DNA from: Bacillus sp. es.036
GTDB lineage: Bacteria > Bacillota > Bacilli > Bacillales > Guptibacillaceae
Direction: 5' to 3'
Assembly: GCF_002563635.1 (NCBI RefSeq)
Contig: NZ_PDIZ01000003.1
Location: forward strand, 248,001 to 312,000
DNA length: 64,000 bases
Shown here piece after piece: positions 34,299 through 43,913 of this stretch (position 1 is the first letter of the stretch; each line of letters begins with the position of its first letter). The notes beneath the pieces are model-generated. The model searched no databases. It saw only the letters and a program-made list of their open reading frames with translations, and was not told where the DNA came from. The position numbers and the translations under genes were made by a program.

Positions 34299-34318
34299 TT
34301 ATTTACCTGGGTAAATAA
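34299..34318. promoter_or_regulatory. Putative MarR operator
   Basis: TTATTTACCTGGGTAAATAA, symmetric at 18 of 20 positions, lies immediately upstream of the marR gene. Size and position suit autoregulation. Confidence 0.65.
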
Positions 34319-34382
34319 TCACATAAGGTACAGTCTAGCGACATTCTTACCAGTTGTAAAGCAAAGGTGCTTGAGAAAAAAT

Positions 34383-34407
34383 AAAAAAGCCAATAATGGC
34401 TTTTTTT
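34383..34407. terminator. Terminator at the 3' end of the Rieske oxidoreductase gene
   Basis: AAAAAAGCCA-ATAA-TGGCTTTTTTT; on the minus strand the run of T is followed by ATTTTTT. It overlaps the last base pairs of the stop codon region. Confidence 0.8.
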
Positions 34408-35938
34408 AATCAAGCTCGTCTTTTAAATTTATTAGTGGCTTATCCGCAGGTCCTTCAAGCACATCGCCATCAATACTGAAGCGAGATCCATGACAGGGGC
34501 AATCCCATGTACGGTCATCGTCATTCCACTTCACTTCGCAATACAAATGAGTACATGTTGTATCAACAACATGGAGGTCTCCTTCAGGACCTTTATATGC
34601 ACCAGCTTTTTTCCCATTAACTCGAACGATCGCAGCTTCATCATTTGCAAGTTCTGAAATCTCTTTAGTAAATGATAATTTGCCTTTGATCATTTCACTT
34701 GCAACATTTGCATTTTGCATAAGAAATGTTTTGATGCTTGGGTCTGCATGAAAGCGAGAGGGAGAGAAAAGATCAACATATGGATTGTCTTTATCTAACA
34801 GATAGTCTCGGAATAGTAAGGCTGCTGCCGTGCCGTTCGTCATCCCCCATTTATGAAATCCGGTTGCAATAAGGATGTTTGGCTCGTTTTTTGTAACAGG
34901 CCCTATGTACGGAAGTTTATCAAGTGTAAAGAGATCTTGTGCTGACCATCTATTTACTATTTCAGACAAGCCAAACGTTTCTTCACCAAAAAATTTCAAG
35001 GCCTGATAGTGATCTGTCACTTGATGTCCTTGACCTGCCTTGTGACTTTCACCTCCGAACAAAACAATGTTTTCTCCATTCATTTGATAGCTTCTAAGGG
35101 AGCGCTTTGGCATATCGGCACTAAGATACATGCCACCTGGATAGGCTTGCTTTGTTTTTGCTGCAATGACATAGGATCTTTCTGCATACATCCTAGAGAA
35201 ATAAAGAGCATTGCCATCATAAAATGGAAAATGCGTACAAGCAATGACTGTTTGACATGAGATTTTTGCTCCATTCTTTGTCACTACAATAGGATTTAAT
35301 CCTTTTTCAACATTGACTGCGACGGTTTGTTCGAATATCTGACCCTGCTGCTCTTTAATCTTCTGTACAAGTGGAGAAAGGTAAGCTACCGGATTGAAAT
35401 GAGCTTGATTTTTCATTACAATCGCAGCTTTAATTGAGATATCAATTGGGAGGTGATTCTGAAATTCACTGTGAATTCCTAATTTATTGTAAGCGTTCAT
35501 TTCATTCGTTAGTTTACGCGCGTAGTTATCTGTCGTCGTATAAAGGTAGGAATCTTCCTCTGTGAAAGAGCACTGAATGGATAACTCATCTATTGTTTGT
35601 CGTATAAACTGAAACGCTTCGTTGTTTGCATCGTAATATTTTCTCGCTTTCTCCTTTCCGAAGTGGTTAAATAATTCATCATAAATAAGGTCATGCTGCG
35701 CAGTGATTTTCGCTGTCGTATGTCCAGTCGTACCATTCAAGAGTTGATTTGCCTCAAGAAGAACCACCTTCTTGCCGACTTTTGAGAGAAGGTAGGCGGT
35801 TGTTATACCAGTAATTCCACCACCAACGACCACAACATCAGTGGAAATGGATTCAGTAAGTGTTGGATTATTTTCATGGCGACTATCGCTTCGCCAGATC
35901 GGCTCAGGATTTTCTGGCCATGTGCTGTTAACGTTCAA
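34406..35938 (-). CDS. yhfW: FAD-dependent oxidoreductase with C-terminal Rieske domain (YhfW-like)
   Basis: A 510-residue fusion. The N-terminal DAO-type FAD domain opens with DVVVVGGGITGITTAYLLSK and continues through ANQLLNGTTGHTTAKITAQHD. IGPVTKNEPNILIATGFHKWGMTNG is the second FAD contact. The C-terminal Rieske [2Fe-2S] domain has CTHLYC and CPCHGSRFSIDG, with both Cys-His ligand pairs. TTG start after GGGGGG. The architecture and length match B. subtilis YhfW. It is monocistronic. The electron donor and substrate are unknown. Confidence 0.9.
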   Translation of the reverse strand: MNVNSTWPENPEPIWRSDSRHENNPTLTESISTDVVVVGGGITGITTAYLLSKVGKKVVLLEANQLLNGTTGHTTAKITAQHDLIYDELFNHFGKEKARKYYDANNEAFQFIRQTIDELSIQCSFTEEDSYLYTTTDNYARKLTNEMNAYNKLGIHSEFQNHLPIDISIKAAIVMKNQAHFNPVAYLSPLVQKIKEQQGQIFEQTVAVNVEKGLNPIVVTKNGAKISCQTVIACTHFPFYDGNALYFSRMYAERSYVIAAKTKQAYPGGMYLSADMPKRSLRSYQMNGENIVLFGGESHKAGQGHQVTDHYQALKFFGEETFGLSEIVNRWSAQDLFTLDKLPYIGPVTKNEPNILIATGFHKWGMTNGTAAALLFRDYLLDKDNPYVDLFSPSRFHADPSIKTFLMQNANVASEMIKGKLSFTKEISELANDEAAIVRVNGKKAGAYKGPEGDLHVVDTTCTHLYCEVKWNDDDRTWDCPCHGSRFSIDGDVLEGPADKPLINLKDELD

Positions 35939-36040
35939 TTCGATTCCCCCCTATAAGTTTTTGTTCCTCTCCTATTTTTTCCATCAAGAAGCTTTTCATT
36001 CATTTAGAGGGTGAAAAAGGAACGAGTGCAATTGAATCAA

Positions 36041-36069
36041 TTAAATAATATATGGAAAATCGGTATAAT
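36041..36069 (+). promoter_or_regulatory. Candidate SigA promoter of the c-di-GMP/exopolysaccharide locus
   Basis: TATAAT (36064-36069) is perfect; TTAAAT (36041-36046) is a moderate -35 with a 17-base spacer. It lies about 90 bases before the GGDEF gene. Confidence 0.45.
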
Positions 36070-36160
36070 ATTTCTTGTAGAGGAACTTTAACTCAATTAT
36101 GATGAAGATATTTAATAGTTCGACAAAATTTACGCTTTATTTTAAGTAGGGGGCATTATC

Positions 36161-37753
36161 TTGGAGAAATACAAAAAGAAGTTTGTTTCAAATATGAAAG
36201 AAAAATACGACGAAATTAGTGCAAGAAATATAAGTATGACAGAAAAAGAATTATATGAGTTATTACATACATTTAAAGGTACTGCCGGAACAGTTGGCTA
36301 TCAGGTGTCGGCTGATAAGGCAGAAGCGTTGTTGTCCAAGATGAATCTTGAAAGTGAACGGATTGTATCAAAGGAAGAAACCATTCATCTTCTTGACACT
36401 GTCATGGAGGAGGTTCTAGAAGCGGCTATAGAAAATAAAGAAAAAGAGCCAACAATACAGAAGATGATCATGTTAATTAACCCAAACCCAATGGTGCTAA
36501 TTGAGCGAAAAGCTCAGTTGGAGCAAGAGGGCTATATTGTTTTTGCAGCGATGGATCTTAAGAAGGCACAAACTGCGTTATACGATATGAATCCCGATTG
36601 TATCATTGTAGACTACCAGTTAATTGAAACGGATCAATCAGATATTGCTAAAGAAGTGAGAGAAAAAGCCGAGTTACAGTTTATCCCTTTTATTATGACG
36701 GACTCAGTTAGTTCTGCTACAAATCGCATTAATGGGTATCGTTTTGGAGCGGATGATTTCCTGGATCATGAAGTGTCGTTAGAAGAGTATCTTCTACGAG
36801 TAAATGGAAAAATCGCGAAAAGAAAAACAATTGTCCACTCTGTCTTAACCGATGAGCTTACGGGCGCTTATAATCGAAAATACCTTGATAGCCAGCTAAA
36901 TTATATACGCTATGATCTTGTAAGAAATGATGAGAAAGCTTCGCTTGCTATTTTTGATATTGACCATTTTAAATCAATTAATGATAGATTTGGCCATTTA
37001 ATTGGGGATCAGGTCCTAAGAAAATTATCTCAATATATCATTGATGAGAAAAGACGTACGGATATTTTAATTCGATACGGTGGTGAAGAATTTGTATTGC
37101 TATTACCTGATACCACAGCAGTGCAAGCTGACCAATTTCTACAAAGGTTGTTAAATGGGTTTCGAACAAAAAACTTTCGATGTAAAGAAGAGACTTTCTC
37201 CGTAACGTTTTCTGGAGGGATTGTGGATATTGACGGCTCTTCTACTAATAAAAAACTATTGAACAAGGCGGATGAAGCACTCTATCGAGCTAAGGCAAAT
37301 GGGCGGAATCAAATGGTTATCTATGAAAGCAACCTAACAGACATAAAGTCTGTTAAAACGATTCGTATTGCGGTAGTAGACGATGATGAAATTATCCGGA
37401 CGCTACTTACATCTCAGCTCCAACAGTTTCAAACGGATGAAAACTATGAAATTGAAGTGAAAAGCTATCGTGAAGGCGAAAGTTTCTTCGAAGATAGCTG
37501 GCATAAAGTAGGCCCTTCTTGTCTAGTTTTACTCGATGGAATTATGCCGAGAATGGATGGCATTGAGGTATTGCGGAAATTACGTCATGAAAGTAGTCAA
37601 GGCAAATATACAGTAATGATGCTAACAGGACGCAAAGCGGAGAAAGATATTGTTAAAGCTTTGGAACTTGGTGCCGATGACTATATTACAAAGCCATTTA
37701 GTATGGGGGAATTAGAAGCTAGAATTAAAAGGTTGATTCAGAAGATGCTCTAA
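36161..37753 (+). CDS. HPt-REC-GGDEF-REC diguanylate cyclase
   Basis: A 530-residue soluble signalling protein with four domains. The N-terminal HPt-like helix bundle has a candidate phospho-His36 (LLHTFKGTAGTVGY). A first receiver domain (about 102-218, Asp151) follows. The GGDEF domain (about 230-390) has GGEEF at 307-311 and an inhibitory RxxD I-site at 298-301, five residues before it. A C-terminal receiver (about 400-528) has Asp407-409, Asp459 and Lys511. It should make cyclic di-GMP under phosphorelay control, with product inhibition. The operon continues with HEAT, glycosyltransferase and glycosidase genes, so it probably controls polysaccharide production. A TTG start follows AGGGGGC. 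Confidence 0.92.
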   Translation: MEKYKKKFVSNMKEKYDEISARNISMTEKELYELLHTFKGTAGTVGYQVSADKAEALLSKMNLESERIVSKEETIHLLDTVMEEVLEAAIENKEKEPTIQKMIMLINPNPMVLIERKAQLEQEGYIVFAAMDLKKAQTALYDMNPDCIIVDYQLIETDQSDIAKEVREKAELQFIPFIMTDSVSSATNRINGYRFGADDFLDHEVSLEEYLLRVNGKIAKRKTIVHSVLTDELTGAYNRKYLDSQLNYIRYDLVRNDEKASLAIFDIDHFKSINDRFGHLIGDQVLRKLSQYIIDEKRRTDILIRYGGEEFVLLLPDTTAVQADQFLQRLLNGFRTKNFRCKEETFSVTFSGGIVDIDGSSTNKKLLNKADEALYRAKANGRNQMVIYESNLTDIKSVKTIRIAVVDDDEIIRTLLTSQLQQFQTDENYEIEVKSYREGESFFEDSWHKVGPSCLVLLDGIMPRMDGIEVLRKLRHESSQGKYTVMMLTGRKAEKDIVKALELGADDYITKPFSMGELEARIKRLIQKML

Positions 37754-37778
37754 TAAAAAGATTGAGGCGATTGAACGT

Positions 37779-38822
37779 ATGAGTGCTATTTTCATTATTT
37801 TTCAGGTGTTTTTAATCCTATTTGTTGTATTAACCGTTCTTTTTCTTTTCTTAATCGGTCAGAAAGTTCGATCGAACCGTTTTGATAGGAAGAAGAGTGA
37901 GTGGAAAAAATATTATCTTGAACATATTACTAGCGCTATTCAAGGGAAAGAGGAGTTACGACTGCCAGAAAATTATCCTATGATTGAAGCTTTTGAAGAA
38001 GTCATTACACGGTATTATTCATTAATAAAAGGGAAGGCTTCCACTGATCAAATGGAAGAATTAGTGGAAAAGACGCTGCATGATCATTATAAAAAAAGGC
38101 TACACCATCATCGGTGGAGTATACGTATGAACACGCTACATCGAATTGAAAAGTTACGTATGGTTTCGCTAGTTGAAGAATGTGTGAGTTTATTAGACAT
38201 AAAACGAACGAGCGAATTAGAAGTGATTCAAGTATTGCGGATTCTTGCAAACTTACAAGATGATCGTCTTTATATGATTCTATTAGATGAAGAAAAGGAA
38301 TATCCGAACTTTTATTATCTGGATCTATTTCGGCGCCTGGATGATATTCACTTAGACTACTTTATTGATTCGATAACTAACTTTCCTCATTGGGTTCAAT
38401 TCGCTCTTATTGAAGTAATGGGGGAGCTGGGGGAGTATAAATATTTAAGAACAATTGAATCTTTTATAACGTCAAACGACACGGAATTTCGAATTCGTTC
38501 ACTAAAGTCTCTTGTGAAAGTTGGCTATGTGACAGATGCAATGAAGGTTAAGGCATCACTCCATGCAGAAAGCTGGCAAGAAAGGATGATGTCAGCTAGG
38601 TTGTTTAAATTGGTGAGAGATCACCGTTTTCTCGAAGATTTGTTAAACCTTCTATCTGATGAAAGCTGGTGGGTTAGAACCACTGCAGCCGAATCGCTTC
38701 TAGCTCAGGAAAACGGTCGAGCGTTGTTGGAAGAGGTTGCGGCAACTCATATTGATCCATTTGCGCGTGATACTGCAAAAGAATGGTTAGTTAGAGGAGG
38801 TGTAGATCGTGTCTATCGCTAG
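37779..38822 (+). CDS. HEAT-repeat protein with N-terminal membrane anchor
   Basis: A 347-residue protein. Residues about 3-28 form one membrane helix (FIIFQVFLILFVVLTVLFLFL), followed by a basic juxtamembrane stretch. The remainder is helical, with HEAT-like repeats, clearest at IRSLKSLVKVGYVTDAM and WVRTTAAESLLAQ. It overlaps the glycosyltransferase gene by 14 bases, so the products are likely made together. A role as scaffold or partner of the synthase at the inner face of the membrane is inferred from context. I do not know a characterised homologue. Confidence 0.83.
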   Translation: MSAIFIIFQVFLILFVVLTVLFLFLIGQKVRSNRFDRKKSEWKKYYLEHITSAIQGKEELRLPENYPMIEAFEEVITRYYSLIKGKASTDQMEELVEKTLHDHYKKRLHHHRWSIRMNTLHRIEKLRMVSLVEECVSLLDIKRTSELEVIQVLRILANLQDDRLYMILLDEEKEYPNFYYLDLFRRLDDIHLDYFIDSITNFPHWVQFALIEVMGELGEYKYLRTIESFITSNDTEFRIRSLKSLVKVGYVTDAMKVKASLHAESWQERMMSARLFKLVRDHRFLEDLLNLLSDESWWVRTTAAESLLAQENGRALLEEVAATHIDPFARDTAKEWLVRGGVDRVYR

Positions 38823-40224
38823 TGTGTTTTCTACCATGCTACTTATATTTACTATTTTTGTAGCTGTGTATATGGTTGGAATTATTTTATTTTACCTTAT
38901 CCTCTTTGTCATCTCTGCTATCCAACTAAGGAAAGAATACAAACTTGATCAGTACGAGCCATATGAAGAATTGTCTCAATCCTCTTTTACAAGACCTGTG
39001 TCGATTCTAGTACCTGCTTATAATGAGGAGGCTGGTATTGTACCAAGCGTGCGATCACTTCTTAGTATTAATTACCCTGAGTATGAAGTGGTCGTTATTA
39101 ACGATGGATCAAAAGATCAAACATTAGAAGTCGTTATTAAGTCCTTTGAAATGGTTAAGGTTGAGAAAGTTATTCGAAAACAAATTAAGTCGAACGAAAT
39201 TATTAGCGTCTATCAATCAACCATTTATGAAAACTTATATGCTATCGATAAAGTAAATGGAGGGAAGGCTGATGCCCTTAATGCGGGAATAAACATTGCT
39301 CATTATCCCTATTTTTGTTCACTGGATGGTGACTCAATTATTGAGCGAGATGCCTTTGCGAAAGTGATGAAGCCAATCATAGACTCGAAAGAAGAAATTG
39401 TGGCAGTTGGTGGAAGTGTGCGAATCGCAAATGGTTGTAAAATTGAGCGAGGAGAAGTAATGAAGGTTGAATTATCAAAAACTCCGCTTGTCGTTATGCA
39501 AGTAATCGAATATTTTCGAGCTTTTCTTATGGGAAGAATTGGACTCTCGAGACACAATCTCTTATTAATCATTTCGGGTGCATTTGGCGTCTTTCACAGA
39601 GAGAGTGTTGTTAAAGTAAACGGTTATCGCACGGACACGGTCGGTGAAGATATGGATCTTGTCGTTCGACTTCATAAACAAATTAAAGAAGAGAAATCAG
39701 GTAAGAGAATTGTATATGTTCCGGATCCCGTCTGTTGGACGGAAGCACCAGAATCTTCGAAGATCCTAAGAAGACAACGAAGTCGTTGGCACAGAGGGCT
39801 TTTCGAAAGTCTCTGGCACAATAAGAAAATGCTATGTAATCCTAAGTATGGTCTTGTAGGTGTCGTTTCAATGCCATACTTTTTAATTGTTGAATTTCTA
39901 GGTCCGGTCATTGAGTTATTAGGCTATATCATTATAATTATTTCCCCATTTCTTGGAGGGATTTACACTTCTTTTGCAGTCCTTCTCTTCCTTCTAGCAG
40001 TTATTTATGGGTCGCTTTTATCAATGAGTGCTGTCCTGCTAGAAGAATGGAGCTTAAGAAGGTATACAAAAGTACAAGATTTAATTCGACTATATTTCTA
40101 TTCTTTATCTGAAGCGTTTTGGTTTAGGCCGTTAACTGTATTATGGAGAGTGGAAGGAATTATTCAGCTTATTCGTCGAAACAACAGTTGGGGAGAAATG
40201 AGTAGAAAAGGGGTTTCAAAATAA
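38809..40224 (+). CDS. Processive family 2 glycosyltransferase (polysaccharide synthase)
   Basis: A 471-residue membrane glycosyltransferase. One N-terminal helix precedes the GT-A domain with SILVPAYNEEAGI, VVINDGSKDQT, NGGKADALNAG and SLDGDS (the DxD-type site). GEDMDL supplies the catalytic acid and RRQRSRWHRG is the Q/RxxRW motif of processive synthases. Three or four C-terminal helices form the export channel region. It resembles IcaA/PgaA and other beta-glycan synthases. GTG start with GAGGAGG upstream. The sugar polymerised cannot be told; no deacetylase or PilZ domain is adjacent. Confidence 0.92.
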   Translation: MSIASVFSTMLLIFTIFVAVYMVGIILFYLILFVISAIQLRKEYKLDQYEPYEELSQSSFTRPVSILVPAYNEEAGIVPSVRSLLSINYPEYEVVVINDGSKDQTLEVVIKSFEMVKVEKVIRKQIKSNEIISVYQSTIYENLYAIDKVNGGKADALNAGINIAHYPYFCSLDGDSIIERDAFAKVMKPIIDSKEEIVAVGGSVRIANGCKIERGEVMKVELSKTPLVVMQVIEYFRAFLMGRIGLSRHNLLLIISGAFGVFHRESVVKVNGYRTDTVGEDMDLVVRLHKQIKEEKSGKRIVYVPDPVCWTEAPESSKILRRQRSRWHRGLFESLWHNKKMLCNPKYGLVGVVSMPYFLIVEFLGPVIELLGYIIIIISPFLGGIYTSFAVLLFLLAVIYGSLLSMSAVLLEEWSLRRYTKVQDLIRLYFYSLSEAFWFRPLTVLWRVEGIIQLIRRNNSWGEMSRKGVSK

Positions 40225-43200
40225 GTGAGTCACATAAAGCGCAAGACGATCATTGGTTTCCTACTTGGAGTAATAGCACTAGTACTTATTCTGTTGTCTC
40301 CTGTCCTGCTTTGGTTTATGAGTAATGAATCTACCAGTGATATTGTCATTATTGATAAAACCATTCCAGATAAAACGTATCGTGAACATAAAGGACTTAC
40401 ATGGATTTTGAATCATAAGAAGTGGATAAAGAATAATGGAACGCCATACAACGCATCAGAAGATTATATAGGATTCCACCCAGGAGATGGTGAGGAGTAT
40501 AGCATTGACTCTTTTCCAGATTCGTTAGTAGGTAATGACCTCATCTATTTAGCGGATTCCTATGGCGTATACGAAGACGATTGGTATGGGAAAGCATCCG
40601 AAGGTGATCGTTCTGAAAATATTTACGGTGGAATGACTCCAGAAGAAGTGAGTTTGATTTCAGAAGCTGTGCAGAAGGGGTCAACCTTTATTGCTGAATT
40701 TAATGCATTTGGTAGTCCGACTGAAGAGAAGGCACGGCAGGGTCTTTATTCAACTTTAAACCTTGAGTGGTCAGGGTGGATTGGGCGATATTTCGATGAT
40801 CTTTCGGTCGGTGGTGAAGTGCCGGGTTGGGCTATTGATAACTATGAAAAAAAGTATGATGGGAAGTGGGACTTTTCGGATCATGGGCTTGTTTTTGTGA
40901 ACGAAGATGACTCGATCATTGTCATTGAGAAAGAAGGCATTGGAGATCAAACAGTCCAATTTTCATTCAATGATAAAGGATTGGAATGGATTGAAGATTC
41001 TTTAGTGAAAGAGTCGATGTCATATCATTATTGGTTTGACATCGTGGAACCAATTGACGAGGAAGACGTGCTTGCAAACTATACAGTAGATGTGAGTCAA
41101 GAAGCAGAAAAATCACTTGAAGACGCTGGAATTCCGCTATCTTTTCCAGCTGTTATGAAACACAATCACTCTTATTATTTTGCGGGTGATTACGCCGATT
41201 ATGATGGTGACTTGAATTTTCACCAATATAAGTGGTTACCGGCCATTAATCGCTTATTGACAACAGGTGATAACGAAACGGTTGAAGCTTTCTACTGGAA
41301 AGTTTATATGCCGATGATGGAAACAATCTTACAAAACCTTAAAGACTCTGATAAAAAGGAAGAAAGTTATGTGAATATCCCTACTATAAAAGGTGTGCAG
41401 GTTGCGAGTAAAGTCGGTGACGATAAAATTCAAGTGTTTCAAGATGGAGAGTGGTCAGACCTTATTATTAAAGGCGTTAATATGGGGATCGCAAAACCAG
41501 GTTACTTTCCAGGGGAAGCAGCGATCACAAAATCAGAATACAAACGATGGTTCGATCAAATCTCTGACATGAATGCAAATGCTGTGCGGATTTATACCAT
41601 TCATCCGCCCGCTTTTTATGAGGCACTATTAGAACACAATAAAGAAGCAGATAAGCCGCTATATATATTTCATGGTGTATGGGTAGAGGAAGAACCGTTA
41701 CTTAAGACTCAAGATGCTTATGCGAATGAAAATACGCAGCTTCTTGAAAAAGCAACGAAAGATACGGTTGATCTTATTCATGGGAATGCAATGATTGAAA
41801 AGAAGGTGGGTCATGCAGGAGGCCGTTATACGGCAGATGTGTCACCATACATACTTGGCTGGGTACTTGGAATTGAGTGGGATCCTGAAGTCGTTGTAGC
41901 TACAAATGAAAAGCATCGTGACATGAAGCAATATAATGGCAGCTTCATCACGACAAAGGATGCGAGTCCTTTTGAAATATGGATCGCAAATATGATGGAT
42001 GATACGGTTCATTATGAGATGGAAAAATACAACTATCAAAGACCTGTAAGCTTTACAAATTGGGTGACGACTGATTTACTCGATCATCCTGCAGAACCCT
42101 CTAAAAAAGAAGATTTGGTTTCCGTTGATCCGAATGTCATTCAATTAAAGGAAGACTATTATGCAGGGCAATTCGCTTCTTATCATATTTATCCTTATTA
42201 TCCAGACTTCCTAAATTACGAAGAAGAATACGTAAATTATGTTGATGAGAGCGGTGAGAAAAACAATTATGCAGGCTACCTTAATGCACTTAGAAAAGTG
42301 CATAAGATGCCAGTTGTAGTTGCTGAGTTTGGTGTACCGGCTTCGAGAGGGATGACGCATCGGAATGTCTACGGCATGAATCAGGGCGGAAACTCTGAGG
42401 AGAAGCAGGGAAAGACAGATGCCAAATTGTTTGAGAACATCGTTGCGGAAAATTATGCAGGTGGAATGGTGTTTTCCTGGCAGGATGAATGGTTTAAACG
42501 AACATGGAACACAATGGATTTCGATAATGCAGATCGTCGACCATTCTGGTCAAATGATCAAACAAATGAACAGCAGTTTGGATTACTAAGTTTTGATCCT
42601 GGTGAAAAGCTGAAAATAAAAGTGGACGGAGATGTAACGGATTGGGAAGGTGAAGAGCCTTTATTTGAATCAACTGTTAAAACTCAAAACCTCCAACGTT
42701 TCTTTATGACTAGCGATGAGAAATCTATTTACTTCCGACTAGACTATCAAAACATGTCACCAGAACGAATGGAACAGGATAAGACGATGCTACTGTTTGA
42801 TACGATTAACGGACAGGGAAGCAAGGATATTTCTAAAGATCCAGAATTAAAAACTTCGTCTGGAATTGATTTTATACTTAACCTGACTGGAGAAGAAACT
42901 TCACGACTTACCGTACACAGCTACTATGATGCATTCTACTACCAGTATGCTGAAGACCTTGGTCTGATTGAGGAAAAAAACTATGCCAGTAAAAAGGATA
43001 ACGATGTGTTTCATCCAATACGTTTAGCCTTGAACAAGCAACTAACGATTCCGAGCACAAGAGAAACGCTTCCATTTGATGATTATGAAACAGGCATCCT
43101 AACCTATGGTAATGGAAATCCAGAGAGTGAGGATTACAATTCCCTTTCAGATTTTATTGTGAAAGGAAATTCTATCGAAATACGATTACCGTGGGCTCTT

Positions 43201-43497
43201 TTCAATGTGAAGGATCCAAGTGAAAAAGAAATCATGGAGGATATGTGGAAAGACGGTCTGAGTGCTTCAAAGACAATAGACAGTTTTAAGGTTGGTGTGG
43301 TGATGTACGAAGGAGATGAGGAGGATGCAAGTCTCTCGCTCACTTCTATTAATGAAACAAAACCGGTTACTAAAAACGGACAGTTGGACGAATTGTATGA
43401 ATTTACTTGGGACAAATGGGAAGAACCTCATTATCATGAAAGATTAAAACAATCTTACTATATTATGCAGGAAGAGTTTAGCCGATATAAGGAATAG
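40225..43497 (+). CDS. Large membrane-anchored glycosidase-like protein with C-terminal CBM9-like domain
   Basis: A 1090-residue protein, its GTG directly adjacent to the synthase stop. An N-terminal helix (about 9-31) anchors it outside. Residues about 35-400 are unassigned, with a hint of a GATase1-like fold (DLIYLADSYGVYEDD, GSTFIAEFNAFGSP). Residues about 412-770 look like a clan GH-A TIM barrel: IKGVNMGIAKPGYFPGE, NANAVRIYTIHPP, LGWVLGIEWDPE and VVVAEFGVPASRG give two candidate catalytic Glu. The C-terminus (from about 790) begins KIKVDGDVTDWEGEEP, a CBM9-like start. It may trim, release or transfer the nascent polysaccharide. I know no characterised homologue. Confidence 0.8.
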   Translation: MSHIKRKTIIGFLLGVIALVLILLSPVLLWFMSNESTSDIVIIDKTIPDKTYREHKGLTWILNHKKWIKNNGTPYNASEDYIGFHPGDGEEYSIDSFPDSLVGNDLIYLADSYGVYEDDWYGKASEGDRSENIYGGMTPEEVSLISEAVQKGSTFIAEFNAFGSPTEEKARQGLYSTLNLEWSGWIGRYFDDLSVGGEVPGWAIDNYEKKYDGKWDFSDHGLVFVNEDDSIIVIEKEGIGDQTVQFSFNDKGLEWIEDSLVKESMSYHYWFDIVEPIDEEDVLANYTVDVSQEAEKSLEDAGIPLSFPAVMKHNHSYYFAGDYADYDGDLNFHQYKWLPAINRLLTTGDNETVEAFYWKVYMPMMETILQNLKDSDKKEESYVNIPTIKGVQVASKVGDDKIQVFQDGEWSDLIIKGVNMGIAKPGYFPGEAAITKSEYKRWFDQISDMNANAVRIYTIHPPAFYEALLEHNKEADKPLYIFHGVWVEEEPLLKTQDAYANENTQLLEKATKDTVDLIHGNAMIEKKVGHAGGRYTADVSPYILGWVLGIEWDPEVVVATNEKHRDMKQYNGSFITTKDASPFEIWIANMMDDTVHYEMEKYNYQRPVSFTNWVTTDLLDHPAEPSKKEDLVSVDPNVIQLKEDYYAGQFASYHIYPYYPDFLNYEEEYVNYVDESGEKNNYAGYLNALRKVHKMPVVVAEFGVPASRGMTHRNVYGMNQGGNSEEKQGKTDAKLFENIVAENYAGGMVFSWQDEWFKRTWNTMDFDNADRRPFWSNDQTNEQQFGLLSFDPGEKLKIKVDGDVTDWEGEEPLFESTVKTQNLQRFFMTSDEKSIYFRLDYQNMSPERMEQDKTMLLFDTINGQGSKDISKDPELKTSSGIDFILNLTGEETSRLTVHSYYDAFYYQYAEDLGLIEEKNYASKKDNDVFHPIRLALNKQLTIPSTRETLPFDDYETGILTYGNGNPESEDYNSLSDFIVKGNSIEIRLPWALFNVKDPSEKEIMEDMWKDGLSASKTIDSFKVGVVMYEGDEEDASLSLTSINETKPVTKNGQLDELYEFTWDKWEEPHYHERLKQSYYIMQEEFSRYKE

Positions 43498-43547
43498 AGG
43501 GGAGACCCTTCTATTCTTCTTTCAATTAATTGAAAAGGGTGATTTTC

Positions 43548-43913
43548 GTGGCTCCAAAGTTGTTAGTCGCAGAAGATGAAGAAATTCTACGAATGTTAAT
43601 CGTTGATACGCTTGAAGACGATGATTATGAAATCGATGAAGCTGAAGATGGCGCTGAAGCATATGACTATATTCAAAGCAAAGCGTATGACCTCGTTTTA
43701 CTTGATTATATGATGCCAGAAATGACCGGTCTTGAAGTGATTAAAAAGGTTCGAGAGCAAGGGAATCACAATGTTAAAATAATGATGCTTACTGCAAAAG
43801 CGCAAAAAAAAGATGAAGAGATTGCAAGAGGGGCAGGAGCGGATTACTTTATTTCTAAACCGTTTAGTCCAGTGGAACTCGCAAACGTAGTAGGGGACAT
43901 TTTAGGTGAATAG
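43548..43913 (+). CDS. Single-domain response regulator (CheY-like)
   Basis: A 121-residue stand-alone receiver domain with no output domain: Asp10-Glu11-Glu12 in VAEDEE, phospho-acceptor Asp53 in LVLLDYMMPEM, and Lys104 in FISKPF. GTG 43548 lies 6 bases after AAAGGGTG; an in-frame TTG upstream at 43530 is less likely. It overlaps the hybrid kinase gene by 8 bases. It is probably a phosphoryl shuttle between the hybrid kinase and the HPt-containing cyclase, or an effector on the membrane proteins encoded upstream. Confidence 0.88.
   Translation: MAPKLLVAEDEEILRMLIVDTLEDDDYEIDEAEDGAEAYDYIQSKAYDLVLLDYMMPEMTGLEVIKKVREQGNHNVKIMMLTAKAQKKDEEIARGAGADYFISKPFSPVELANVVGDILGE

Noticed and set aside
43519-43537. 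CTTTCAATTAATTGAAAAG as terminator or operator before the receiver gene
   Set aside because: Palindrome without loop or T-run, very AT-rich, and the genes on both sides look co-transcribed; too weak to call.
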